DNA of 57,296 nt from Methylobacter sp. (GTDB lineage: Bacteria > Pseudomonadota > Gammaproteobacteria > Methylococcales > Methylomonadaceae). Below, in pieces: positions 26,868 to 35,342 of the stretch. Below the pieces are notes generated by a model that saw only the letters and a program-made list of their open reading frames with translations, made no database searches and had not been told where the DNA came from. Each line of letters starts with the position of its first letter. Positions within the stretch are counted from its first letter, which is position 1. Location: assembly GCA_024636505.1 (NCBI GenBank), contig JAGXGY010000035.1:1-57296 (forward strand). The letters run 5' to 3'. Made by a program: the position numbers and the translations under genes.

Positions 26868-28346
26868 CTACATGGTTGCTGGCAAGGGGCGGAATCTTTC
26901 AACCAGTGCAGCTGCTACATTCTCCATATGTTGAGCCCTTGATCCTTTGATCAAAATCGTTTCATCGCCTTTGAGCTCCCGGTTTAATACTTCAATCAAA
27001 TCATTTTGGCTATCAAAGAAATCAGCTCCTTTGCCAAATGCCTTTACCGTATGCCGGGCATCAGAACCAATAGCAAGGAGGCGCACGACACCATTTAATT
27101 TAATTAGCCTCCCCATTTCTTCATGTATTTTCGGACTGTCAGGTCCCAGTTCGCCAAAAGCCCCTAAAACCAGCCAATGCTCACCTGCGCAGCTCGCCAA
27201 TACATCCAACCCGGCTTTTAACGAGGCTGAATTGGCGTTATAAGTATCATCTATTACGATATTCCCTAGACGGCTTACTAACGGCTGCAATCGCCCCGTG
27301 ACCGGCTTTACACTTTCCAGTCCCTGTTTAATCTGTTGCAGATCGATGTCCAGCGCCAGGCATGCGGCAGTCGCTGCCAAGGCGTTGACGACGTTATGCC
27401 GACCTGCCAACTTCAGCTTTACCCTCAACTCGCCTGCCACGGTCACTAAGTCAAAGGCAGTAGCAAACTCATGATCAATAATTTCTGTTTTAACAAAACG
27501 TGCCGTTACCGGCGCCGACCGATCCAACCCAAACGATATGACTTTTCTTGTCCCCGCTACCGATTTCCAGTAGTCAAAGTAGATATCATCGTGATTAAGA
27601 ACTGCCACGCCGTCCTGTTTAAGCGTCTGGATTATTTCTCCTTTGGCTTTGGCAACACCGTCGATACTGCCGAAACCTTCAATATGCGCCGGTCCCACAT
27701 TGCTAATAATCGCAACATCAGCCTGCACATATTTACTGGTATATTCAATTTCGCCCGGATGGTTTGCACCCATCTCGATGACTGCATAGCGGTGTTGTTC
27801 GTTCAAACGCAATAACGTTAACGGTACTCCGATGTCATTATTCAAGTTACCTTGAGTAAACAAGGTATTGCCATTGACGCTTAATATTGCCGCCACCATC
27901 TCCTTGACCGTGGTCTTACCGTTACTGCCGGTAATACCGACGACCGCCAGGGATGGTGACCGCGACTGCTCCCGGCAGTCGTCGGCATTTCCTCTATCCA
28001 TGGAGGTCAGAAGTGTCGCCATTGGTAGGGAACCCATGCGACCGACCGACACGGTCGCTTTCTTTCGCCAAGCGCCTGCCAACTCGGCCAAGGCCAAGTG
28101 CGTATCGTCAACCACGATATGCGGTATTGTTACTGTAGCGCCCTTATGAACAATGGCTGCCGAAGCGCCGCCGTGTTCCGCCTTATCTACAAATTCATTG
28201 CCGTCAAAATTACGGCCTTTAATCGCAACATACAATTGTCCCGGCTTTATCCCTCTGGTATCTATACTGACCGATGAAACCACAACATCTTCACCGATCA
28301 ATTTTCCCTGCACACACGCTGCAATTTCACTTAGGGTCATATTCAT
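26868..28346 (-). CDS. murF: UDP-MurNAc-tripeptide--D-Ala-D-Ala ligase MurF, with an in-frame repeat insertion
   Basis: Mur ligase that adds D-Ala-D-Ala. Seen: an N-terminal substrate domain (about 1-96), the ATP site [14 protein letters not shown] (138-150), [15 protein letters not shown], and [19 protein letters not shown]. At 492 residues it is about 40 longer than E. coli MurF (452). Residues about 98-132 match no Mur ligase sequence that I know and are encoded by the palindromic element at 27942-28053, in the linker just before the central domain. All catalytic motifs remain, so the enzyme is probably active. The start overlaps the murE stop as ATGA. Confidence 0.96.
   Translation of the reverse strand: MNMTLSEIAACVQGKLIGEDVVVSSVSIDTRGIKPGQLYVAIKGRNFDGNEFVDKAEHGGASAAIVHKGATVTIPHIVVDDTHLALAELAGAWRKKATVSVGRMGSLPMATLLTSMDRGNADDCREQSRSPSLAVVGITGSNGKTTVKEMVAAILSVNGNTLFTQGNLNNDIGVPLTLLRLNEQHRYAVIEMGANHPGEIEYTSKYVQADVAIISNVGPAHIEGFGSIDGVAKAKGEIIQTLKQDGVAVLNHDDIYFDYWKSVAGTRKVISFGLDRSAPVTARFVKTEIIDHEFATAFDLVTVAGELRVKLKLAGRHNVVNALAATAACLALDIDLQQIKQGLESVKPVTGRLQPLVSRLGNIVIDDTYNANSASLKAGLDVLASCAGEHWLVLGAFGELGPDSPKIHEEMGRLIKLNGVVRLLAIGSDARHTVKAFGKGADFFDSQNDLIEVLNRELKGDETILIKGSRAQHMENVAAALVERFRPLPATM
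27942..28053 (-). repeat. Palindromic element inside murF
   Basis: On the coding strand the element starts with GGTCGCATGGGTTCCCTACC (hairpin-like) followed by CGACACTTC, then CTCCATGG. A perfect hairpin CGACTGC-CGGGA-GCAGTCG comes next, and CACCATCCCTGGCGGTCG ends it. The first 34 nt differ from the ftsI copy at about 4 positions. It is read in a different frame from the ftsI copy, yet has no stop. Confidence 0.8.
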
Positions 28347-29869
28347 TGTTGAGCCTTACGCCTGCCTAAAGCCTCCATTGCTGCCCGTCTATCGCTAAAT
28401 AGTTGCTGTACACCGTTGATTTCCTGATATTGTTCATGGCCTTTGCCCGCAATTACAATGCAATCATTTTTAGCCGCATTTGTTACTGCTTTTTGTATCG
28501 CCTGCTCTCTGTTTTGTATAACATCAACCTTTCCGGATCTGCATCCTGCCAGAATATCGTTAACTATATCTAATCCGTTTTCGTAACGCGGGTTGTCATC
28601 GGTAATAACCACATGATCCGCCCAATGCTCGGCAATTTTTCCCATTTGGGGTCGTTTACCCTTATCTCTATTGCCGCCACAGCCGAAAACCACCCATAAA
28701 TCCTGCTTGCAATGTTTACGCAAACTGCGTAAAACCTTATCCAAGGCATCCGGCGTATGCGCATAATCCACAAAAACCAATGGATCATTCTCGGTCCCAA
28801 TTCGCTCCATACGGCCATCAATCGGCTTTATATCGGCCAGTTTCTTAGCGGCCTCATCGAATGAAATACCCACTGCCAGCATTACGGTCAAAGCAGCCAG
28901 GGCATTCTCTACATTAAAATCACCGAACAGCGGGACTTTAATTTGCTGAATCCCAGTCAGCCAGTACACATCAAATTCAATTCCGTCGGCGTTATGCACG
29001 ATATTTTCAGCCCTTACACACTCACCTGAATGGGCTATTTTCCCTTTGATACTAAACTGCCACAGCTGTACTGATTGAGGACAGGCTGCAATAATTTTCT
29101 TAGCGTATTCATCATCCAGATTGACTACAACAAAAGCTAATCCCGGCATTTTCAATAACGCCAGCTTCGCCTGCACGTAAGCCTCCATGGTTCCGTGATA
29201 ATCCAGATGATCGCGGCTGATATTGGTAAATACCGCGCCTTTAAACGTCACGCCATTGACACGGCCTTGCTCCAGACCATGCGAGGAAACCTCCATCGCC
29301 ACCGTGCGTTTTTTGCCCGTTAATAATTCAGCCAGTATTTTCTGAATTGCCAGGGCATCGGGCGTGGTATTCAAGGTTTTATTGAGCTTGCCCCATTCGC
29401 CCCAGCCAAGCGTTCCTATAATTCCGCAGTCATCCAGCATCTGCCCCAAAAACTGACTACAAGAGGTTTTGCCATTGGTGCCGGTAATGCCGATAACATT
29501 CATAAACCGGGACGGATCGCCATAAAAACGCGCGGCCAATTCGCCTAACTTCAAACCCAGATTTTCCACTGCGATCATCTGCACCAAGTTAGGGACACTG
29601 CGCCGCAATGTATCTGCCAGCTGCCAACCATCCCCGGCCGGGTCAAAAATAACCGCATTTGCTCCATTATCAATAGCTTGCTCAACATGCATCAAGCCAT
29701 GCTGTTTAGCACCCGCTAAAGCAATAAAGACATCGCCGCCAACCACAGCCCGACTATCCAAAACCAATCCAGTGATAGACATATCGCTTTGATCCTGAAA
29801 CACGGTAAATCCATACAATAAATCCTTCAGCAGAGATACTGTGCGCCCTGACTCTGTTGTCGTCGGCAT
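28343..29869 (-). CDS. murE: UDP-MurNAc-L-Ala-D-Glu--meso-DAP ligase MurE
   Basis: Mur ligase that adds meso-diaminopimelate. The specificity motif DDNPRYE is the DNPR signature for meso-DAP. ATP site GITGTNGKTSCSQFLG; SSHGLEQGRVNGV; carbamylated-lysine region TNISRDHLDYHGTMEAY. It has 508 residues. It starts 1 nt after the ftsI stop and overlaps murF. Confidence 0.97.
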   Translation of the reverse strand: MPTTTESGRTVSLLKDLLYGFTVFQDQSDMSITGLVLDSRAVVGGDVFIALAGAKQHGLMHVEQAIDNGANAVIFDPAGDGWQLADTLRRSVPNLVQMIAVENLGLKLGELAARFYGDPSRFMNVIGITGTNGKTSCSQFLGQMLDDCGIIGTLGWGEWGKLNKTLNTTPDALAIQKILAELLTGKKRTVAMEVSSHGLEQGRVNGVTFKGAVFTNISRDHLDYHGTMEAYVQAKLALLKMPGLAFVVVNLDDEYAKKIIAACPQSVQLWQFSIKGKIAHSGECVRAENIVHNADGIEFDVYWLTGIQQIKVPLFGDFNVENALAALTVMLAVGISFDEAAKKLADIKPIDGRMERIGTENDPLVFVDYAHTPDALDKVLRSLRKHCKQDLWVVFGCGGNRDKGKRPQMGKIAEHWADHVVITDDNPRYENGLDIVNDILAGCRSGKVDVIQNREQAIQKAVTNAAKNDCIVIAGKGHEQYQEINGVQQLFSDRRAAMEALGRRKAQQ

Positions 29870-29870
29870 A

Positions 29871-31649
29871 TTAAGATCCTTGCCGCGTCAGCAAGATAGG
29901 CATATTGTCCTGTTGGTCTGGAGCAACCTCCAACACCCTCAAGGCTCCCGCCATCACCTTGGAAAATACTGGAGCGGAAACTATCCCACCGTAATATTTT
30001 CCCGCAGAAGGCTCATCAACCATGACGACGATAATCAATCGCGGATTGTTTGCCGGCGCCATGCCGGCAAACACAGAAAAATAACTTTTCTCGGTATAGC
30101 CCCGCGCACCGGCTTTTTTTACCGTGCCGGTTTTACCTGCGGCGCTGTAGCCATCCACTCTGGCCTCGTAAGCAGTGCCATCTTTCATCAGCACCGTTTC
30201 CATCATGGCTCTGACTCTCTTGGCAGTGTTGGCCGAAAACACCCGTTGCGCGTCAATATCTTCATCTCGCTTTAACAAGCTAATCGAATGCAAAATACCG
30301 TCATCCGCTAACGCGGTATAGGCTCTTGCTAATTGTAATGCGGATGTACTCACGCCGTAACCGAATGACAAAGTTGCCGTCTCAAAATCGCTCCGGCGTT
30401 GATAATCAAGCAAGCTTCCACTGGCTTCCCCGGGAAAACCGGAACCGGCCGCAACACCAAAACCCAACCTATGGTAAGCGCTCCAAAAATATTCCGGCGG
30501 CATAGTTAATGCAATCTGGCTTACCGCAACATTGCTGGATTTTTTCAGCACGCCGGTCAAATCCAGCGTCCCGTAATTATGCACATCCCTAACGACATGC
30601 CTGCCGATCGGGTAGACGCCGTGGGTTTCAAATAGGTCATTTGGCTTGATATAATCGCCATCCAAAGCAGCGGCAACAACAAATGGCTTGATCGTCGATC
30701 CCGGCTCAAATACATCGGTTATCGACCTATTTCTGTACAGACTCTCCTTTAAATTTTTTCTGGTATTGGGATTAAATGATGGCTGATTTACCGCCGCCAG
30801 AACTTCCCCGCTCTTTGCATCCAATACCACTAATACCGCCGATTTTGCCTTGTGAAGATTAAATGCCAACTGCAACTCCCGATACGCCAGGTATTGGATG
30901 CGCTGATCGATACTTAACTCCAGATTCCGGCCTGCAATCGGCTCTTTAATGTTTTCTACGTCCTCAATAATTCGACGCTGTCCATCCCGGATAACCCGTT
31001 TGCTGCCAGGAATGCCTTTTAATAATTTTTCATAGCCCGATTCAAGTCCCGCCTGACCAATATCATCAATATTGGTGAATCCGATTAAATGCGCGGAAAC
31101 CTCTCCTGCCGGATAAAAGCGTTTGAATTCCCGCTCAAAATAAATACCCACAAGCTTCAATGCTTTTACCCGATCGGCAACCATCGGATTCACTTGGCGA
31201 GCAATATAAACAAACTGCCTATGCCCATCAGCGTTAATAAGCTCAGTAGCCTTCCCCTTCGGCAAATTCAACAGCTTTTCCATTTGCCTGATTTCGTTTT
31301 CTTTTCCCGGCTGAATCTGTCGCGGATTCATCCAAATAGACTCGACCGGCGTACTGATTGCCAGCGGCGCACCATTCCGATCTTTTATCATGCCTCGATA
31401 GGCTTCCACCTTCACATCACTAACATGACGCATGTCACCCTGATCTTTAAGAAACTGCTTATTCAGCACCTGTAAATCGACAGCCCGACCCACTAATACC
31501 GCCATACAAACCATTATAAAAACGACGACTATCTTCCTTCGACCGCCATGGATGGTGGAAGTGTCGTAATCGGTAGGGAACCGATGCGACCGGCCTGAAA
31601 AAGTGTATTCCGACTCTGTTGTCTTATTTTTGCCTTGAAAATGTATCAT
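29871..31649 (-). CDS. ftsI: Septal transpeptidase FtsI (PBP3) with an element-encoded cytoplasmic tail
   Basis: Septal peptidoglycan transpeptidase. A cytoplasmic tail (1-39), one membrane helix (about 40-57), the dimerisation domain, and the transpeptidase with the active Ser in EPGSTIKPF, KSSNVAVSQ and AGKTGTVKKAG. It has 592 residues (E. coli 588). Residues about 19-37 of the tail are encoded by the palindromic element at 31541-31595 and do not resemble other FtsI tails. It begins directly after the ftsL stop. Confidence 0.97.
   Translation of the reverse strand: MIHFQGKNKTTESEYTFSGRSHRFPTDYDTSTIHGGRRKIVVVFIMVCMAVLVGRAVDLQVLNKQFLKDQGDMRHVSDVKVEAYRGMIKDRNGAPLAISTPVESIWMNPRQIQPGKENEIRQMEKLLNLPKGKATELINADGHRQFVYIARQVNPMVADRVKALKLVGIYFEREFKRFYPAGEVSAHLIGFTNIDDIGQAGLESGYEKLLKGIPGSKRVIRDGQRRIIEDVENIKEPIAGRNLELSIDQRIQYLAYRELQLAFNLHKAKSAVLVVLDAKSGEVLAAVNQPSFNPNTRKNLKESLYRNRSITDVFEPGSTIKPFVVAAALDGDYIKPNDLFETHGVYPIGRHVVRDVHNYGTLDLTGVLKKSSNVAVSQIALTMPPEYFWSAYHRLGFGVAAGSGFPGEASGSLLDYQRRSDFETATLSFGYGVSTSALQLARAYTALADDGILHSISLLKRDEDIDAQRVFSANTAKRVRAMMETVLMKDGTAYEARVDGYSAAGKTGTVKKAGARGYTEKSYFSVFAGMAPANNPRLIIVVMVDEPSAGKYYGGIVSAPVFSKVMAGALRVLEVAPDQQDNMPILLTRQGS
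31541..31595 (-). repeat. Palindromic element inside ftsI
   Basis: On the coding strand GGTCGCATCGGTTCCCTACC continues as GATTACGACACTTC and then CACCATCCATGGCGGTC. It holds a perfect 6-bp stem hairpin ATCGGT-TCCCT-ACCGAT. It is the short form of the murF element, without the internal CTGC-CGGGA-GCAG hairpin. Confidence 0.8.
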
Positions 31650-31922
31650 TTACAGCTTGATATAAATAATTTTTTCCCGTAACGGCATAACCAGCTTTAA
31701 TTGCTCACGCGCCACCTGTTCTACCCGATTCTGTTCCGCCAAGGTTGTCAACTCCAATTGCAGCTGCCCCCACTCCACTTCATACTGATCCAGCGCTCTT
31801 TCCTGCTTTTGAATATCGATAAAAATTAATCGCGACTGATATTTACTGTAAATGACTGCCAGAGCAGATACCAACAACAGCAAGGCCAGTCCGCCTAATC
31901 CTAAATAGCGACTTATTGCCAC
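31650..31922 (-). CDS. ftsL: Cell division protein FtsL
   Basis: Small bitopic divisome protein that forms a complex with FtsB and FtsQ. 90 residues: a membrane helix (about 8-25, GLGGLALLLLVSALAVIY) followed by a coiled coil (KQERALDQYEVEWGQLQLELTTLAEQ). The start is GTG, placed directly after the rsmH stop. Position between rsmH and ftsI confirms the identity despite low conservation. Confidence 0.92.
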   Translation of the reverse strand: MAISRYLGLGGLALLLLVSALAVIYSKYQSRLIFIDIQKQERALDQYEVEWGQLQLELTTLAEQNRVEQVAREQLKLVMPLREKIIYIKL

Positions 31923-32849
31923 TTACACCCTCTCAGCCACTCGCATGATTGCGCTTCGTGCCCTGGTATTTTGAGTCACTTCCTGCCGCCCTGCTTTCAA
32001 GGCTTTAGCTGTTTTCTTCAAAATACCCTTGGCTATATCGATTTCTTTAATCGGCAACTTGCCCGGATTGTATTTCGCGCCAGACTCCGCCCTGATAAAG
32101 CGTTTGACGATGCGATCTTCCAGTGAATGAAAAGAGATGACCACCAAGCGCCCACCGGGCTTCAAAATCCGGGCGGACTGTTGCAAAACAGCCTTTAACT
32201 CATCCAGCTCGTTATTGATTTCAATACGAATCGCTTGAAAACTGCGGGTTGCCGGGTGCTTATGCTTCTCTCTTATCGGTATGACATCTTCAATTAGCTT
32301 GGCCAGCTCCCTGGTGGTTGTAATTGGCGCCTCAACTCTTTTTTCAATAATCGCGTGAGCTATGCGCCGTGCAAACCGCTCCTCACCATATTCAAATAAA
32401 ACTTTTATCAGTTCTTTTTCGTCAACGCTGGCCAGCCATTGTTCAGCTGTAACACCTGCATTGCCATCCATGCGCATATCCAATGGCCCATCGCGCAAAA
32501 AGCTAAAGCCTCTTTCCGGATTGTCCAATTGAGGCGATGACACACCCAGGTCCATCAAAATACCGTCGATTTTTCCAGCTAAACCTTCACGGCTAATGAT
32601 GTTTTCCAGCTCAGAAAAATGCGTATGCTTCAGCTCAAAGCGTTTATCTTTCAGCATGGCCTGCGAATAATCGGCGTTAATCGCATCCCAGTCTCGATCA
32701 AACGCCAGCAAACGGCCCGATAAACCCAGTAAATTTAAAATTCCTTGACTATGTCCGCCCCGACCGAACGTACAATCCAAATAAATACCATCTTCTTTAA
32801 TAGCCAACTGTTGCAAAGCTTCTGCAAACATAACGGGCAAATGTTCCAC
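31923..32849 (-). CDS. rsmH: 16S rRNA m4C1402 methyltransferase RsmH (MraW)
   Basis: SAM-dependent methyltransferase acting on 16S rRNA position C1402. Seen: HLPVMFAEAL, DCTFGRGGHSQGIL (SAM loop), GILMDLGVSSPQLDNPERGFSF, and VVISFHSLEDRIVKRFI. It has 308 residues with a GTG start at 32849, 8 nt after GGGAG. A TTG two codons upstream lies too close to that site. It pairs functionally with rsmI, which modifies the same nucleotide. Confidence 0.96.
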   Translation of the reverse strand: MEHLPVMFAEALQQLAIKEDGIYLDCTFGRGGHSQGILNLLGLSGRLLAFDRDWDAINADYSQAMLKDKRFELKHTHFSELENIISREGLAGKIDGILMDLGVSSPQLDNPERGFSFLRDGPLDMRMDGNAGVTAEQWLASVDEKELIKVLFEYGEERFARRIAHAIIEKRVEAPITTTRELAKLIEDVIPIREKHKHPATRSFQAIRIEINNELDELKAVLQQSARILKPGGRLVVISFHSLEDRIVKRFIRAESGAKYNPGKLPIKEIDIAKGILKKTAKALKAGRQEVTQNTRARSAIMRVAERV

Positions 32850-32865
32850 TAACAAATCTCCCGTA

Positions 32866-33333
32866 TTAAAAGGATAATGAACCTAAGTCTTCCAGGCCTT
32901 CATTATCATCACTATTCAGCCATTCAGCTTCCTTTAATCCCCAGGCTTGTTCATTCCAGAGTTCAAATTTATTGAGTTGACCGACCAAGATAATTTTCTT
33001 GTCTACATGCGCAAATGTTCTCAACTTTTCCGGCAGCAACAAGCGCCCCTGCCCATCCATCTCGCATTCAGATGCATTACCGATAACAAACCGCCTTAAC
33101 TTCCCGGCCATTTTATTTAACGTAGGTAATTTACTGATCGTTTGCTCAAGCTTTTCCCACTCAGGCACCGGATAAAGCCATAGACAACCATTTTCTCCAA
33201 CACACCGTTCATTGACCGCGACTGTCACCACCATCTGACACTCGCAACAATCCTGTAATTCCTCCCGATAACGGGTAGGAATGGCAACACGCCCCTTACT
33301 GTCTAGATTGATTGAACTAATGCCCCGAAACAA
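32866..33333 (-). CDS. mraZ: Transcriptional regulator MraZ
   Basis: DNA-binding protein that represses the mra promoter and forms ring-shaped oligomers. Two AbrB-like halves are seen: FRGISSINLDSKGRVAIPTRYRE (start) and ECEMDGQGRLLLPEKLRTFA (middle). It has 155 residues. The start is TTG with GGGG about 7 nt upstream. It heads the dcw cluster and has MraZ boxes upstream. Confidence 0.96.
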   Translation of the reverse strand: MFRGISSINLDSKGRVAIPTRYREELQDCCECQMVVTVAVNERCVGENGCLWLYPVPEWEKLEQTISKLPTLNKMAGKLRRFVIGNASECEMDGQGRLLLPEKLRTFAHVDKKIILVGQLNKFELWNEQAWGLKEAEWLNSDDNEGLEDLGSLSF

Positions 33334-33360
33334 GATTTACCCCAAACGCCCTAAAAATCC

Positions 33361-33419
33361 TATTTTTCCCACTTTTTCCCACTTATACCCACTATAGTTT
33401 TCTAATAACTCCTAGTCAA
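33361..33419 (-). promoter_or_regulatory. Pmra promoter and three MraZ boxes
   Basis: On the minus strand TTGACT (33414-33419), a 17-bp spacer and TATAGT (33391-33396) form a near-perfect sigma-70 promoter. Downstream are three TGGG boxes at a 10-bp period (33361-33391), matching the known MraZ operator of TGGGN repeats. This should drive and autoregulate the whole dcw cluster. Confidence 0.85.
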
Positions 33420-33737
33420 GAATGATTTCATTTAGACTTCTTTCTTTTTCGACAACGACTTACACGACAGCTAGGACAAACTATAACCATATAAAATATT
33501 GAAAAATAATTCGCATTTTTATCAATAAATTATGCAACCTTAATGAGAAAATACTTTAACTATAAAGCCGCCGGAAATCTCCAGATTTTTTGATAAGAAA
33601 TGAGAGCTGGAACCAAAATACCGCTACGTGTAGTAACTTGGTGATTTTTACGCGTTCAGAGAGACAGCAATGACTGCATAGATGTACAGACGGTTAGCGG
33701 TTAGCGGATACCGAGCAGAAATACTCGAAAAAGGAAA
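33420..33737 (-). other. AT-rich spacer between the mra promoter and rnpB
   Basis: About 318 bp with no gene that I can support. The part nearest rnpB is T-rich on the minus strand (from about 33722 to 33740) and probably holds the rnpB terminator. A short direct repeat GGTTAGC is seen near 33693-33707. Confidence 0.5.
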
Positions 33738-34090
33738 GAAAGAGTCGGCCTGTAAGCCGGGTTCTGTCGAGAACAGTCATTCATCTAGGCTGCAAGTCAC
33801 CCTGCAACTCAAGCAATCTACCCAGGAACCGCGCGGGCCACGCGTCTGTCCCTCTATTTGATCTTGCTCCGGGTGGGGTTTACCATGCCACTTCTGTTAC
33901 CAGTTGCGCGGTGCGCTCTTACCGCACCTTTTCACCCTTACCGATCACCTAAGTGACAGGCGGTATATTTTCTGCGGCACTTTCCGTAGGCTCACGCCTC
34001 CCAGGCGTTACCTGGCACCCTGCCCAATGGAGCCCGGACTTTCCTCCATCTTATCTCGCGATAAAACAGCGACTGCTCAGCCGACTCTTT
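33738..34090 (-). ncRNA. rnpB: RNase P RNA, class A
   Basis: Catalytic RNA of RNase P that matures tRNA 5' ends. On the minus strand the RNA has the conserved core GAGGAAAGTCCGGGCTCC, GGCAGGGTGCCAGGTAACG with CCTGGGAGGCGTGAG, GGTAAGGGTGAAA, and AGAACCCGGCTTACAGGCCG at the 3' end. The ends pair (AAAGAGTCGGC with GCCGACTCTTT). It lies between rsmI and mraZ, a common gammaproteobacterial location. TATACT at 34100-34105 is a likely -10. Confidence 0.96.
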
Positions 34091-34450
34091 CAACGGAGAA
34101 GTATATCATATATATTCATATTAACATGATACGCACATCGCTTTTTTATCAGAACCAGCCCGATTTCAATATTCAAATTACTATCAAATTGCTATATTAA
34201 TCGACATTCCGCATATTCATGCCAATTCATTGAAATTAAATGATATTATTCTTTACTCAATGGATATTAAATGCTTATCTTGCAGATATACGCAACACCG
34301 AATTGAGCTTTTAAATGCCGTTCTTAAGCGCTTTTACACTTACATAACATTGATTATAAACGATTTTATTTTTATACATGAGACGATCCCGGCTGTTTTA
34401 TTTGCAAAAACCGGATCAGGAATAAACCCTGATTAACCTTAACGGAAACA
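34091..34450 (-). other. Spacer with rnpB promoter and possible rsmI terminator
   Basis: No gene in this 360-bp AT-rich spacer. It holds the rnpB -10 (34100-34105). A hairpin ATCAGG-GTTTATT-CCTGAT on the minus strand (34415-34433) is followed by CCGG and a T5 run (34406-34410); it is a plausible terminator for rsmI. The ORF on the plus strand across rnpB and this region is not credible. Confidence 0.5.
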
Positions 34451-35311
34451 CTAAGCCTCTTCGGCTTTTTCCATATCCAACGCCGCTTGATACAGCAGTT
34501 TTTTTCTGACTCCGGTAATGTCAACAGCCAGTGCAACAGCGGTTTTAATAGAGCACTCACCCAGCAACACGCGCAGTATTTTTTCCTGCTCAAACGTAAT
34601 AACCTGATCTTTTTTGTCGATGGTAGCACCATCGATAATCACCACAAACTCGCCTCGCCTCATGTTAGCATCTTGTTCAACCAGTTTAAGCGCCTCAGCC
34701 AAACTGGTTTTGATAATGGTTTCGTGCAACTTAGTTAGCTCTCTGGCTATCACGATCTGCCGATCTAGCGGCAATATTTCGGCCATATCCTGCAAGGATG
34801 CCAAAATCCGATGACTGGACTCATAAAATACCCAGGTGGTCGGACGCAATAAGCGCTCGCTAAAAAAAGCTTTTCTGGCCGATGAGGTTCTCGGCGAAAA
34901 ACCTTCAAACGCGAACTGGGTGACCGGTAATCCTGCCGCAGACAAGGCTGCAATTAATGCACAAGCGCCCGGCACCGGCACCACATCAACACCCGCTTCT
35001 TTGACCATTTTTACCAGCGGCATGCCGGGGTCGCTTAACAGCGGCGTTCCTGCATCGGAAACCAGTGCAATCGATAAGCCCTCACGCAGCTTTTCCAGCA
35101 GCCCGACCGCAGCTTTGTCTTCATTATGCTGATGCAACGAAATCAGTTTATTGCTGATGCCGTAATGCTGCAGCAACATTTTCACATGCCGGGTATCTTC
35201 GGCAGCAATCAAATCAACCTGCTTTAATACTTCAACTGCCCTGAACGTAATATCCGCTAAATTACCTATCGGCGTGGCAACAACGTATAATTTGCCGTAT
35301 TCACTTGACAT
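34451..35311 (-). CDS. rsmI: 16S rRNA 2'-O-ribose C1402 methyltransferase RsmI
   Basis: SAM-dependent tetrapyrrole-methylase family enzyme that methylates the ribose of C1402 in 16S rRNA. Seen: YVVATPIGNLADITFRAVEVL, EDTRHVKMLL, VSDAGTPLLSDPG, VPVPGACALIAALS and YESSHRI. It has 286 residues from MSSEYGK. It is divergent from lpoA with only 31 bp between the two starts, so their promoters must overlap. Confidence 0.97.
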   Translation of the reverse strand: MSSEYGKLYVVATPIGNLADITFRAVEVLKQVDLIAAEDTRHVKMLLQHYGISNKLISLHQHNEDKAAVGLLEKLREGLSIALVSDAGTPLLSDPGMPLVKMVKEAGVDVVPVPGACALIAALSAAGLPVTQFAFEGFSPRTSSARKAFFSERLLRPTTWVFYESSHRILASLQDMAEILPLDRQIVIARELTKLHETIIKTSLAEALKLVEQDANMRRGEFVVIIDGATIDKKDQVITFEQEKILRVLLGECSIKTAVALAVDITGVRKKLLYQAALDMEKAEEA

Positions 35312-35342
35312 TCGATACACTCACTTGAAATCCTCAAAAAAA

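Noticed and set aside
33904-34200. Plus-strand ORF of 98 codons
   Set aside because: It covers rnpB, whose conserved RNA motifs lie on the opposite strand.
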